Shown here: positions 32,571 through 45,900 of the stretch, one piece after another
How positions within the stretch are numbered: the first letter of the stretch is position 1
Layout of the letters: each line of letters opens with the position of its first letter
Source: Hedera helix
Lineage: Eukaryota > Streptophyta > Magnoliopsida > Apiales > Araliaceae
Length of the DNA: 64,000 bases
Assembly (NCBI GenBank): GCA_947179155.2
Contig: OX359266.1
Coordinates: forward strand, 46,406,039-46,470,038
Reading direction: 5' to 3'
Position numbers and translations under genes: made by a program
Notes under the pieces: model-generated
Seen by the model: only the letters and a program-made list of their open reading frames with translations
Databases searched by the model: none
Told to the model about the DNA's origin: nothing

Positions 32571-33722
32571 TCAAAACTTGTTTCTGTACCAATAGACTCC
32601 TTTTGTTTCACCTTCATCTTTCTTAACATTTATGCATTCCTTCATTTCTCTATACATGGCCTTTAGAATTAGAGTTACATCGTATTGATAATACTCACCC
32701 AATATGGACTTCATTGCCTCGTTGGCTTCGAGCCCATGATAATGAGGGATTATCGAGAATATGTGGTGGCAGACATGAGCATTACAAACATTATGGAAAA
32801 TCTTGTTGAGAATTCCATAATCTCTATCAACGGTGCACATAGCTCTCCTCAACCAGTCTCATTCAATGGAATCATAGTAAGGCAAAGATAGGTGGTTGTG
32901 ATTCAATATGGTGATCAACACGAACCACCCATTAACAACTAGCAATGGACCTCCATATACAAGGAAAACCTATGCAAATCCTTTGGCCAATACGAGACGG
33001 TATAACCCATAGATGACAGCAAGAATAACAACATCAGAAATAATAATCTCCTTGCGCTCACGGTTGGAGTAAAGTATGCTGGGAGGATCGTAGTGGGATG
33101 TCCACCTTTCGTATTTGTGTCCTGATACATTGAACATCAAGTATAAAGGAAAACCAATAAGGAGTGTGGTAATCCATACGAGCACTCAGCCTGGTGGGTT
33201 GTTGAGGATCTTGTTATAGTTTTGGATGTTGGACTTGAATCTCGGGACATATACCTCATCATTATCAAGGGACTGGGTGTTGGCGTGGTGACGACGGTGG
33301 CTAATTTTCCAAGAAAAATAAAGGACCATGAGAGAGGAGTGGACTACGAGGCCAACAAGGTCCTCAACACATTGATAGTCACTAAAGGCTTGTCGATCAC
33401 ATTCGTGGCCTATGACCCAAGCCCTAGTGAGGACACACCCTTGAACAGCAATGTAAGCAACCCAACCCAAATATTTAAGGGGACGAGGAAGGAGGTCGAT
33501 ATAGTTAATGGCCACGAAATAGAGGGAGCAGGCCATGAGTAGATCTTGAATCAGATAATGAAAAAAGGTAACAAGAGACTTTTGAAAGTAATGAGGTGGA
33601 ATCGTTTTCTTTAGGTCTCCAATTGTGAATGGAGATTTTTCGTGAGGAGCTCTTCGTAGGGTTTCGACTGCAGTCTTCTTGCCATTAGGTGGTGGAGCGG
33701 ACATGTGGCCACCGGCACCCAT
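32571..33722 (-). pseudogene. FAD2-like type C pseudogene (C-4)
   Basis: The full-length C reading frame is recognisable from the ATG at 33720-33722 to the TGA at 32571-32573 with no net frameshift, but with three in-frame nonsense codons: after NNPPG (Arg CGA to TGA, about 33183), after AKGFA (Trp to TAG, about 32968) and in the EWDW motif (Trp to TGA, about 32860). Box 1 has decayed to HECDRQ. Box 2 HRRHH and box 3 HVCHH survive, and the C-terminus still encodes WYRNKF, showing that the C family once had an ER-retrieval motif. All three stops fit C-to-T or G-to-A changes. The TATA box persists at 33812-33820. Confidence 0.9.
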
Positions 33723-34885
33723 TTTGCTTTGATCTCTCCCTTCTGTGTGTTAAAATAAGAGAGAGAGAGAATTGAGTTGGTGATGTTGGTCTCAAGATCC
33801 TTCAAGTTCACTTATTTATACTACGTATTCCATATTCCATATTATTGTAGGGTCACTCGGCCACTACGTACGTAATATTACATAAAAGATTAGCAGTCCA
33901 GCAAGTGAGAGTTTAATTAAAGAGCGCTCGCCACTCACTACATGTGATTGGTGTTTGGTCGCTGAGCCATTCATAGTCCTCTTTGGCTGCTGACTGACCA
34001 CTCCAATTTTTCCTGTCCTCATTGTTGGCTATATTTTATTTGTCTTGTACAACTCTTTTTAATTATTTACTCTATTCGATATCCAAAATATATGATTAAT
34101 ACTTATTTTCCGAAATACGTTTCAAATATTATTAAAATTAATTAATGTTAAACAATTTAATTTTGAACAATACAAGTACAAAAATTATAAATTATTTGAA
34201 TAGAACTACTAATATGTGAGATTAATTATTTTTTAAAAGTTAAATTAATTGCAAAAATTTTATATTTAAAAAAATATTTTAAATTAACTTTGAAGAATCA
34301 ATTTGATACAATGTTTTGGATTGAGGGATATATAATTTCAACATTGGATGAATACTCCGACAACAACTTAGTGCACCGACAGAGGTATTAAAATTTTGTC
34401 AAGTTATACACAAATCGAATTTTCTGCCGCTTGTATAAAAAGATACCCTTCTAGTTACTACCCATAAAAACTTTTTTAGAAATGAGCTCAATTAGGTAGT
34501 GGAATATTGTTCAAACATCCACCACATGTATACTTTGCTTTGTTCAAGACTTTGTGAACTAACAATGGTGTGCTCTATTGAATAGTCAGTCTTTACTGTA
34601 CTAATTTGACTTAATTGGGAACGTAGAATTTTAAATTAAACTTAGACCGAGCCGATAGGTAGATGGAAGTTTGTGAGTATTTAGTGGTGGGCTCTGTAAT
34701 GGCACGTGGTGTATATGTGATCGAGTAATATAAATAAAATGTATTACAAGTTCATCAAGTACTAAAAATTCAGGCAAGCCAAAGAGAGATTATAAGAGAA
34801 AGTAAATTAGTGTTGATATTGCCGAAACAAAAGGCGTATTATTTTGTTTATATTGCCTTTTGTCTTTGTAAGTCATATTCGGAAA
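33723..34885. promoter_or_regulatory. Decayed divergent promoter region between C-4 and B-4
   Basis: Diverged copy of 527-1701. The C-side TATA (33812-33820, minus), the B-side G-box (34703-34708) and the B-side TATA (34729-34737) are still intact although both genes are broken. Confidence 0.5.
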
Positions 34886-35348
34886 ATGGGAAAAGGTGGT
34901 CGTATGCCGGTTAGCAGTGAGGGGAAGAAAACTGAAAAAGACACGACGATGATATTTTCCGACGAGTTCCTCATGAAAAACCACTATTCACTCTTGCGGA
35001 CATAAAGAAAGTCGTTTCACCCCATTGTTTCAACCGTTCCCTCATTCGTTCCTCCTTTTACCTCGTTTACGACCTGGCTGTTTGCTTCCTCCTTTACTAT
35101 ATTTCCACAAACTACATCCTTCTCCTTTGGCATAGACTGCATATGTTTATGTTCAAGGTTGTTTCATGTTCGCCGTGTGGGTTGTAGCCCATGAATGCGG
35201 TCTCCACGGTTTTAGCGACTATCATTGGCTAAATGACACTCTTGGTTTTGTTCTTCATTCTCTTCTCCTCGTTCTTTATTTTTCATGGAAAATTAGCCAT
35301 CGTCGTCACCATGCTAACACCAATTCTCTTGACCGTGATGAAAATCAC

Positions 35349-36420
35349 TGATAGACACATAATTATACATTTTAATATTTCCATTTTTATTATTTAATAT
35401 GTTTATTTAATTTAATTAATATATTTTATTTTATTTTGTGGGAAATAGATAAATAATTGAAGTTGAGTTGGAAAAGGAGTTCTAGAAGCTTTTAAGTTGA
35501 TTTTTATTTGGACACTAATAAAGAATTGGAAGATTACCATGTAGAAGTTGAAATCAAAAAGGAAAGAAGAGTCCAAGTAATTCTAAATTAGATTAAGGTT
35601 TAATTTATTTTCTTTATAAATAAGAGTCTTGTTTTAGAGAAGGGATATTTTATTTTCTTATTCTTTTTCTCATCCGTCAGCTTAGGAGTAGGAGCAGGGA
35701 GTTGTTTTGCTACTTTTATAACAATTGTTCATTAATTTAATAAAGTTTCTTTTTAATATTATTCTATTAATTTTTATTTTGTTTCATGTAATTTATATTA
35801 GTAGTTTTAAATTTTGTTTTTCTTTATTATTAATTTCATGTCTAGCTAAATTTCTAATATCTAGAATGAAGATGAAATTAAGTATTGCATATTAATATAT
35901 TCTTTCCGTTCTGATATTAATGTCTAATTGTTTGTTCCTCAATTTACCTTCGCGCATAATTCGTTTTGGTTTTATATTAATTGCGAGTTTTTGATAGGTT
36001 ATTGTTAAGATATGAGTTTTTCATAATTTATGCTTGCTCAATGAAGTTTTGATGAGTTATAGTTAATCCTTAAATTTTCATAATCTATGCTTGCCTATAT
36101 TAATTATATGAATCACTACTATTTTTAAAGAGAAGGAAAAATAATTAGAAATTAATTAAGAAAAGTAATAATTTAATTATTATGTTAGGATTTAGTGGAT
36201 TAGGATTCCTAGGTAGTTTTTCTCATTATTAGTTTTCGTTATTAATTTTTAATTTGTATTATTTATTTAAAATATTATCTCCACCATTTTTTATTTCTAA
36301 TTTGTTTGGAACATAAATTTAGGGAACATTAAAATTAATTTAGTCTCTGTGGTTCGACCTGTACTTGTCATTCTTCAATTTGACGCTGTACACTTGCAGT
36401 TACTATTTTTTATCATATCA
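35349..36420 (+). repeat. 5' LTR of the Athila-like element
   Basis: 1072 bp beginning TGATAGACACATAATTATAC and ending TATCATATCA. It differs from the 3' LTR by scattered substitutions and indels, so the insertion is not recent. Confidence 0.9.
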
Positions 36421-36426
36421 AGTTTT

Positions 36427-36444
36427 TGACGCCGTTGCCGGGGA
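36427..36444 (+). other. Primer binding site (tRNA-Asp type)
   Basis: TGACGCCGTTGCCGGGGA, 6 bp after the LTR. It matches the TGGCGCCGTTGCCGGGGA site typical of Athila/Calypso elements, with one change. Confidence 0.75.
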
Positions 36445-37538
36445 ACTATATTTAATTTTTTTTTTATTCCTTAATTTTTATTTCTTCGAATTAGTTTTTA
36501 CCACTAATATTTTTATTTTTACTTTCCAGGATTATCGAAGTAGATCGAAGCAGCAAAAACACAAATATTTTGTTACTGCGCTTTCTTGGTACTTCGTATC
36601 TCCATATTGATTAATTTAATTTTTATAAAATAAAAAAAATAAAAAAATAGTAGTTTAGTTTATTATTTTTAGTTTAAAAATTAATTGCCTCATTCTTGTA
36701 TTCACTCACGTAGAGCACATCTTGCTTAGGTTTTAATTTAATTTAATTTTTGTTAAATATAAACTGTGGTGATTGCTGGAGAATTGAGGTACGTTAAATT
36801 TCTCATTCTTTCGTAATTCACATAGTTTTAGGACATTTTATTTGTTTACAGTTTTTTTTATTTGTGCATTTTTATTTTTAATTTAACATTAAGGATAAAA
36901 ATCAGTAACAAGATAAGGTGGGGATTTCATCACCCTTCATTGGCCCACAAACAACCACACTTAGCATAACCGACTAAATAAAATCAAATAGACGTTGACC
37001 CCTAGAACTCTCGACCTCAATTAGGACAAAGAACTCTAAGAGGAGTCTGAATTTTAAATTAATCAATCTACTGATGCCTAGGCAAGTGGGTCAAAAAGTA
37101 AACGCTTAAAGAACGCGTGATTACTTAATTAGTCACCGTACCTATGGAGAGACTCCCCCGTTCTTACACTTATCTGGCTAGTGGTGTGATTAATTTTGAA
37201 TTTGGTGGACCTTAAAGAGTAACTTGGAACAGTTAGGAGTTGTCTAAATTTTATTTAAGTGACCTTAGAAGTAGGTTTTATATTTATTTTCTCTTATTTA
37301 TTTTTGTGTACTTAATTTGCTTATTTGTTAGTAGTGCATGCAAAAAGTGTGGGCTAGGGACAAAACATCCCGATTAGTGTCGGAATTCACTTTAAAAGAT
37401 CCTACTTTAAAAATGCAGAAAACACAAACCATTTCTTAAAGGGATCGATGCTACCCTACCCGCTCTGCCCAGCATTCATGCATCGGTCTATCACCAGTAA
37501 CTTGTAATAATTTTGAACTTAAACCACATTTTATAAAT

Positions 37539-38874
37539 ATGTTACCTAAGTTCACTGGGGTAGAAAATTCATATTTATTCCTTCAAGAATTTGACGAAGT
37601 TTGTGCTTTAATGAAAATTCAACAAATGTCTGCAGACTCGATTAGGTTAAGATTGATCACATTCGCTTTAAAAGATAATGCTAAAAAGTGGTTATATAGC
37701 CTAACAAATAATTCCATAACAACCTGGGATGGATTTATTGTTACATTTCTAAAAAAATATTTTTCAAATCAAAATTTTTTAAAAATTAGGACTATAATTC
37801 ATCAATTTTGCCAACTTTAAAATGAGTCATTTTGGAAATATTTTGATATATTCAAAAATTTGTTATCCCAGTGCCCACACCATGGATTTGAGAAATGGAG
37901 ATTGTGTCAAATTGCCTATGAAGGTTTAGACTTTTCCACTAAAACGATTTTAGAGTTAATGTGTCAAGGGAATTTTTTTAAAAATGATGAAGAAAGGGTT
38001 TGGGAATTTTTAGAAGACTTAGCTGAGAAAATCATGCAATGAGAAACCACCCGAGAGACCGATAAACCTAGCTCATCTAGGGGTGTTCATACAATTGACA
38101 ATTCAATTGCCACTGAAGCTAAGTTGGCTGGTGTACTTAAAAGACTTGAGGCTTTAGAAACAAAGAAGTCATCACATGTAAACCAACTTGAAGATTTTGA
38201 TCAAGTCAATGCAATGTTTCAAAGACCTAGGAATGACCCATTTGCATCCACTTATAATTCAGGCTAGAGAAATCATCCTAATTTTGCATGGAACCAAGGA
38301 CTCGACCCGAATAACTCTTCAAATCAGGTCAACCAGTCTCTAAATCAATCCATTCAACCTTACCAAAAGTCGAATCCTGGTCCGTATCAAAATTCAAATT
38401 CAGCAACTCAATATCCACCAGGGTTTCTTAATGAAAGTGAGAAGAGACTTAACACGTTAGAGAAAAATATGAAAACTTTAATGAAATCTTATATCCAAAC
38501 TAACCAAGCTATATCTCGTTTCGAGATCCAAATGAGTCAATTGGCTATTATAGTTAGTGAAAAAGAGAATGGTAAGTTCCCTAGCCAGCCTGAGACCAAT
38601 CCAAAATTTTCAGTCCCTAATCAAATACTTGAAAACAACCAACCAAGTCAATCATGTGAATTCTATAATATCTTTAAGGTCTGGAAATCATTTTAACAAT
38701 TATGCTGGTATTGATAATGAAGAAGAGAAAAATTTAATTGATGAATCTAATAATCCATCTTCAAAATCAGCCCAGCCTGAAAAGCCCACAAAGCCTGAGT
38801 CAGTATGCCCATCTACCAAGCAATTGTCAAAGAATGATCAACCCACATCTTCTGAGTCAAATGAAAGTCTATAA
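37539..38874 (+). pseudogene. Gag-like region, broken
   Basis: Begins MLPKFTGVENSYLFLQEFDE and contains LITFALKDNAKKWLYSL and TTWDGF, the retrotransposon gag signature of Athila-type elements. In-frame stops interrupt it (37818-37820, 38040-38042, and a TAG near 38266), and a frame change follows near 38560-38700. The latter part is Asn/Gln/Ser/Pro-rich linker. Confidence 0.8.
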
Positions 38875-39112
38875 ACCAAAAGCCTCATTTCCCCAAAGAC
38901 TAATTTCAAACAAGCACTCAGTCCAGCTAGACAAAATTCTAGAAGTGTTCAAACAAGTGAAAATTAATATTCCTGTTCTAGATGCCATTTAACAAGTTCC
39001 TTCATATGTTAAATGTTTAAAAGATTTGTGCACACACAAAAAAACCACTCATGTTCCTAAGAAAGCTTTTTTAACAGCCCATGTTAGTTCTATCCTTTAA
39101 TGCCAAGTCCCT

Positions 39113-39673
39113 GTGAAGTATAAAAATCCCGATTGTCCTACTATTTCATGTATCATAGGTGACACTTTAATTGAAAAAGCTTTGCTTGATTTAGGAGCGA
39201 GTGTTAACCTTTTACCATTTTCTGTGTACCAAACCTTAGGCTTATGGGAGTTGAAAAAGACAAGAATCACACTCCAACTAGCTGACCGTTCCATCAAAGT
39301 GCCAAAGGGAATAGTTGAAGATGTACTCATTAAGGTTGGCGATTTTGTGTTCCCTGTTGATTTTGTTATTCTTGAAACCCAGCCTGTTGCCAATCCTAAC
39401 GGTCAAATTCCTATTATTTTAGGTAGACCATTTCTAGCAATCTCTAATGCGTTAATCAATTGTAGAAATGGACTAATAAAATTAATATTTGAGAACATGA
39501 CAATTGACTTAAATATGTTTAATGTGGGAAAGCAACCTAATGATTTTTCTGACCAGCCTGTTAGAGCAAACATGATCCAAGAGTTGTCAATGACCCATGA
39601 AATGAATGAAAATACACTTATGATTTTGGATGATCCAATAGACTTTTTCTTAAATCACCTTGATCAAAATTAG
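39113..39673 (+). CDS. Retroviral-type aspartic protease-like domain of the Athila-like element
   Basis: A 186-codon open frame (no upstream in-frame methionine required in a polyprotein). It contains ALLDLGASVNLLPFSVYQTL, the DxGAS catalytic-like signature of Athila-group proteases (DLG in place of DTG), and later IPIILGRPFLAISNALI, the ILGRPF flap-and-core motif. The frame ends at a TAG at 39671-39673, and a second open stretch (39707-39940) continues in the same frame. There is no pol downstream. Confidence 0.75.
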   Translation: MKYKNPDCPTISCIIGDTLIEKALLDLGASVNLLPFSVYQTLGLWELKKTRITLQLADRSIKVPKGIVEDVLIKVGDFVFPVDFVILETQPVANPNGQIPIILGRPFLAISNALINCRNGLIKLIFENMTIDLNMFNVGKQPNDFSDQPVRANMIQELSMTHEMNENTLMILDDPIDFFLNHLDQN

Positions 39674-41224
39674 GATGAGTCTGAATATTTAGATAAGGTC
39701 AATGAGTTGTTGAGGTCTACTACACATGAGTCAATAAAATTTGAATGCGAAAATGAACAAATTGTTTTATGTTTTGAAAATATAAGTAAAAATTTTCTTG
39801 AAGTCGATTCTAAGCATAACTATAATGAAAATTTTGATTATTTTCAATTTTTAGACCACCTGAAAATCATGAAAAGTTCACACGCACTTGCCTTTTTGCA
39901 TCACTTTTTTATTATCACATGCATTTTAGGATATATATGAAATTTATAGATATGTGCATTTGTTTTCTTTCTCACCACATTTTTTTGCAACATTATACCC
40001 CACCATACGAGGTACAATTCTTTTATTTCTTTGTTCTTTAGTATTCATTTGAATACATTGAGGACAATGCAAGATTTAGGCATGAGGGGAATTTAGCATT
40101 TTTATTTATGTATTGCATTTATTTTTTTGTGATTAGCATTTTATTTTATTTTTTAGGAAACTAATTCATTTTACATTAAAAAAAATAAAAAAATTTAAAA
40201 ATTTGTTTGACTTTTTATGAGTTGGATTAATTCTAATAAGTGTATGTGGAGTAAAAAACTTTGAGTAAGATTAAAAGATTTAGAACGCTAGAACCTTTGA
40301 TAAGATACAAAGTCCTAGTTTGAAATGCCATCTTGAATAAAATTAAAATTCATACGCATTTTTACACTTCACGTTCGCACTAATTCTTAGTTGTGGGGTA
40401 TAAACTATGAGTCAAGTAATTTCAAGAAAAAATTAGAAGGAAAAAAATAACAATGTAACGAGATGGAGCGTAAAACGCACTCGTTGTAAGAAAAGAAAAA
40501 AAAAGAGTTAAAAAATAATAAATACTGTTTCAATGTCCATTGAGTAAAAGAAAAATCACGCTGAAAAGTATAATGGATATAAGAGCTTGACTAGTCTGAT
40601 TTTTGTGGCTTTGTTACTTGAGTTAGTAAGCCCTTAGGAGTGTCTTTACATCTAGTGCCCTAAAACCAACTGGTTTGAGAGTCATTGGTCAAACTCTCGT
40701 TACATGGGTAACTCTGAAAAGCCTAAGAAAAATAGACATTGCACAAGGCAAGAATAAAAAAAATAAAAAAAGAAAAAATTGAGTTTGTTTGATTTTCACG
40801 GTAAAAGTCTCTACTAAGAATTACATCACATACCCATGTATGCATCACATGGAATTAATTTTATGAAGGATGGCATTTAGAAAGAAGATGGAGTATTTTT
40901 GATAAGCTAAAAGTATGATTTTAAATTTGATCTTATTTATGTGTAATGCCTATAAATACTTAGAAGTTTTCTTTTGATTTCATAATTGGTTAAACTAAAA
41001 AAGATTTTTATTTATTTATTTATTTTGAATTTTGTGGGTATATTCACTGCAAACCCTCACGAGATACAACTCGTCTACTTGGGTTAACTTTGAGGTTTTA
41101 AGGCTTGTTGCACATGCTAAGTGCAATTGTGTTTCCTACGAAAATGGGGTAGTTTAGATTTTGTTTTATTTTTATTTTTTTTTGTTTCACTCGAGGACGA
41201 GTAAAAGCTAGGTATGTGGGTATT

Positions 41225-42288
41225 TGATAGACACATAATTATACATTTTAATATTTCCATTTTTATTATTTAATATGTTTATTTAATTTAATTAATATAT
41301 TTTATTTTGTTTTGCAGGAAATAGATAAATAATTGAAGTTGAGTTGGAAAAGGAGTTCTAGAAGCTTTTAAGTTGATTTTTATTTGGACTCCAATAAAAA
41401 GTTAGAAGATTACCTTGTAGAAGTTGAAGTCAAAAAGGAAAGAAGAGTCCAAGTTATTCCAAATTAGATTAAAGTTTAATTTATTTTCTTTATAAATAGG
41501 AGTCTTGTTTTAGAGAAGGGTATTTTATTTTCTTATTCTTCTTCTCATCTGTTAGCTTAGGAGTAGGAGCAGAGAGTTGTTTTGCTACTTTTATAACAAT
41601 TTTTCATTAGTTTAATAAAGTTTCTTTTTAATATTATTCTATTAGTTTTTATTTTGTTTCATGTAATTTATATTAGTAGTTTTAAATTTTGTTTTTCTTT
41701 ATTATTAATTTCATGTCTAGCTAAATTTCTAATATCTAGGATGAGATGAAATTAAGTATTGCATATTAATATATTTTTTTCGTTTCGATATTAATGTTTA
41801 ATTGTTTGTTCCTCAATTTACCTTCGCGCATAATTCGTTTTGGTTTTATATCAATTGCGAGGTTTTGATAGGTTATTGTTAAGATATGAGTTTTTCATAA
41901 TTCATGCTTGCTCAATGAAGTTTTGATGAGTTATAGTTAATCCTTAAATTTTCATAATCTATGCTTGCCTATATTAATTATATGAATCACTACTATTTTT
42001 AAAGAGAAGGAAAAATAATTAGAAATTAATTAAGGAAATGAATAATTTAATTATTATGTTAGTATTTAGTGGATTTGGATTCCTAGGTAGTTTTTCTCAT
42101 TATTAGTTTTCGTTATTAATTTTTAATTTGCATTATTTATTTAATTAATTATCTCCACCATTTTTTATTTCTAATTTGTTTGGAATATAAATTCATTAAA
42201 ATTAATTTAGTCTCTGTGGTTCGACCTGTACTTGCCCGTTCTTCAATTTGACGCTGTGCACTTGCAGTTACTATTTTTTATCACATCA
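41225..42288 (+). repeat. 3' LTR of the Athila-like element
   Basis: 1064 bp beginning TGATAGACAC and ending TATCACATCA, followed by the target duplication ATCAC. Confidence 0.9.
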
Positions 42289-42974
42289 ATCACGTCCCGT
42301 GATTCAAGAACACAATTCGATCCTATTACCATTACTTGAACAATCCACTTGGCCGAGTCTTCATCATTGCATTCATTCTTACCCTAGGATGACCTTTGTA
42401 CTTGATTGTAAACATAGCCAGACGATCTTATGACCGGTTCGCCAGTCATTTTGACCCCTACAGTCCTATTTACTCTGAACGTGAGCGGGCTCAAATCTTG
42501 TTGTCTGATATTAGTTTTGTTGCAGCTGGTTATGGGTTGTATCGAATCGCCCTTGTGAAAGGATTTTCATAGGTTATGCTAGTATATGGAGCTCCGTTAC
42601 ATGTTGCAAACGGGTTTCTTGTAATGATCACTTTACTGCATCACACTCATCTTTCATTGCCTCACTACGATTCTTCCGAATGGGACTGGTTGAGGGGAGC
42701 TCTAGTCACCATCGATAGGGATTATGGAATTCTAAACAAAGTATTCCATCACATAGCAGATACCCATGTGCTTCACCATTTGATCTCCATCATCCCACAT
42801 TATCATGTTGAAGAGGCCACCAAAGCGATAAAGCCAGTGTTGGGGGATTATTATCATTATGATGGCACTCCATTCTACAAGGCCATGTGGAGAGAAGCAA
42901 AGGAATGTCTCTATGTTGTGGAAGAGGAAGGCGAAAAGAGCAAAGGTGTATACTGGTACAAAAATAAGCTCTGA

Positions 42975-45900
42975 GTTTAGTCCTCATAGGACAATTAATG
43001 CACTAGGATGTATTAGTGTTGAAAATACAACTCAATGCCGGTACAAGCTTAAACTCATTTTGATAGTTAGTCATATTTTCGTTTTGGGTGTTTTGGACCT
43101 TGGTTTTCTTGTGTAATAAAGGGTAGGGATATTCCTTCTTTGGTTTATTTCAGCCCTTCAACATAGCGAAGGCATCGTAAATGTAGAAACATTTTTTTGG
43201 CAATCTATGATATTGATTGTGAGATAGATGTTCTGTATGCCACCGTGACATCATCTTTTTATTATATTTTATAACTTTAATAAAATAAAACTCTTTTTAA
43301 AAATTCTTAAACTTAAGCTTTAGTAACCTGATATATCTATAATTAATTGAGGCAATTATATTTTTTGAGATGACTTGAACTTGGTACGCACTTATAGATT
43401 CCCAAGTAGTTTCAGCTAAAGAGAAAAAAACACCACACTCCTAGAAAGAAATTGTAACTGTAAATTTATTAGCTTCCGCTAAAGAAAGAAATTATAATTG
43501 TAAGTGGCATGTGAAAAAACACTACTAGAAATTGCATACTTGAGCTAACTACTAATAATACTAATATTCCTCTCAAATGTAACTTTACCAGAATGGATAA
43601 ATTGCATTTACACTATCAAATTAATGTTATAAAGGTAATATGACAGCTAGAACTCTAATATCATATTAAGTAACTAACTCGTATAACTATTATAAGGATG
43701 TACCAATAATATACATTCTGCTAATGAATAATATGTATGAATAAAACTATGGGCGAAACTTCAGTTTTACTTATGTAGGTTTGTAACTGACATGGCTGAT
43801 GTATTAATTCCCCTGTTTGATTAACTAAACGCAATCCAAAAGGGAAAAAAAATCAAAAAATAAATTATATACTCTTACATGCATGTAAAACTTTTGCCAA
43901 CCTGATACGTTAAACCGAACTGAACCAACGAACTTGACGGTTCAAAATCCACACATTCAATTAATTTCGACAATGTTAGTCTTCTTTTAATTACATGAGT
44001 ACTTTATTTGTTAAGTTATTTTTGAGCAACTTGATACTTTTGCTATCATATATTAATTAAAAATTTTATAGACTTTTTTCACTGCATATCTTAAATTGCA
44101 GGTTCAATATGAGACTAACTAGAGTGATGATAGGAATTTTAGATGGGATAATCCTATTTGACGAGTTGTTATTATATATATTGATCCGACTATAAATAGT
44201 TAGTCACAAAAAAAAAAAGATTATAACATTTATTATTGTTAACGCCTAATTTTGTCCGCCACTGTAATTACCAATTAGTGAGTTACCTGTACTGGAAACA
44301 ATCGTTAACAATCCCCAAAACTGGCGACGGCTTGGGCTGTTTGGGGATTATCCAATGCTGCTGGAATAAGTTGATATTTTAATAAAAAAGAATTGTGTAA
44401 CCTATTTCTCTACGCTCGTAGTCCTATTTATACTTTTAACATGGACTTTAACCATCCTAAACTGCCAAGCCGCCCACAAAGGGACACTTGAATGGCCCTA
44501 CCCAAACATTATCATAGTGTATAAAAAGAATTCAACCTTGACTGCACTCTTTAAATAATCTTAGGCTTACACGATATCCAAGGTTCAATAAATCATATTT
44601 CAACATTGTCCCACACTCTTCTATTTATAAAATTTATAATATGAGAGTATCACCATTTACTAAAAATAACTAGATAAATTAGAAAAAGACCAAAATACCC
44701 TTTTAACTGCCATGTTCACCAAAAATCGTCGCTACAAGGAGTAATTTTTCAGTGGTCCTGAAATACCGCCACGCGGTGCCCCAGGCTAATTACATCGCCC
44801 TATTTCAGTGGGTCCAGAGCTACAAACAGTGGGACACCACTGAAATGGAGATATGTGACTGGCCTAGGGCACCACATGGCGGTGCCCCAGGACCATTGAA
44901 TAATTTTTCCACTACAAGGTAATCATTTCACCAAGAATGAGCTCTTAATAATGCCAAACACGAGCATGACTCTAAAAAGATTAATTAGTTTCATAACTTT
45001 ATTTTAAACTTTGAAACTCAACTAATCACGGGAAGTTTCACACATACTTTCTCTAAGTTTATGTTTATTTGTAAAAACATATACTGTGGATTAGAATATT
45101 TACTTTAATTTAATATTACTTTGCATTATTTAATCATTTGATGATTATTAATCTCTTAATATTAGACTATTAGTCCCATAAAGTCATTTAATAACTTAAA
45201 ATGAGAGGAACTTTTAATTATAAATTTTTTTATGGGATTTAATAATCCCACTTAAATAGTCTTGGGAATGATAAAAAAAAAATAGTCGATTTTATTTATA
45301 AAGAAATAGAAGATGAATAGACGAATGAAAGTCGACGCAGAAAAAAAGAGAGAAAGGAGAAGAATTTTTTTTTATAAAGAAAATGAATTAAATATCTATT
45401 TTAATTTTATTACTATATTTATTATTTTTTTGTCACGTAATTAATGATTTTAATTTTTAATTTTTTGATATTTTCACGTAATAAAATAATAATTTTTGTT
45501 GTTGCTGTGCTTTTTGGTGTTTTGACTTTTTCCAATGCCACGCGTGCTTAATTTTTTTAGCAGAATGGTATAATTCTAACATTTTTATTAGTTCAATTAG
45601 TTAATTACTAGTTTTCTAATTTAGTGGCTTACTACATAAAATAGAACAACTACAGTGATATAAAAATTAATTTTGCCGAAATAAAATATATATACTCAGC
45701 TCTAAGAGCAAGTAAGGTTTAGTTTTAAGTCCAACTTGTACGGCTAAAGAGCTCAGGACCAATTGGGCAATTTGAATAGTTGATGTCCATATTTAATTGG
45801 CTAACCTCGCACGTCAACATCGATGTGTTCATTTCGTTCTAAATAAATAAAAGTTACTATCAAGGATCCTCTCAATGTTTCCATGTGGCTATATATTATT

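Larger units (their letters stand above)
20905..33185. repeat. Tandem segmental repeat, unit 3, with a 2-kb extra segment
   Basis: Collinear with units 1 and 2 up to about 29067 and again from about 31084. B and A are open. The unit lacks the 18-bp duplication seen at 4381 and keeps single-copy sequence where units 1 and 2 have the 69-bp duplication. The segment 29068-31083 has no counterpart in units 1 and 2, where only about 20 bp separate the flanks. Unit 3 therefore keeps an older arrangement, or gained an insertion. Confidence 0.9.
35349..42288 (+). mobile_element. Athila-like Ty3/gypsy LTR retrotransposon, non-autonomous
   Basis: A 6940-bp element with TG...CA LTRs, flanked by the 5-bp target duplication ATCAC (35344-35348 and 42289-42293), inserted in B-4. 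A tRNA-Asp-type primer binding site follows the left LTR. The interior has a broken gag-like region and an aspartic protease-like frame, but no reverse transcriptase or integrase. From 39941 to 41224 there is only non-coding sequence, including the TCGAGGACGAGTAAAAGCT motif near 41191 that commonly precedes the 3' LTR in such elements. It is incapable of self-mobilisation. Confidence 0.9.
34886..42974 (+). pseudogene. FAD2-like type B pseudogene (B-4), split by an LTR element
   Basis: The 5' half is 34886-35348 and the 3' half 42289-42974, separated by the insertion at 35349-42288. The 5' half has a frameshift near codon 18 leading to TAA at 35003-35005 and a deletion of roughly 18 bp near 35130. 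Box 1 reads HECGLH with the full spacing and box 2 is HRRHH. The 3' half has stops at the first Arg after the junction (TGA), at a Trp near 42390 (TGA) and at the Trp after KGF (TAG, about 42571). It ends YKNKL then TGA, the ancestral terminus that B-1 to B-3 have lost. It is therefore useful for polarising the changes in the open B copies. Confidence 0.9.
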
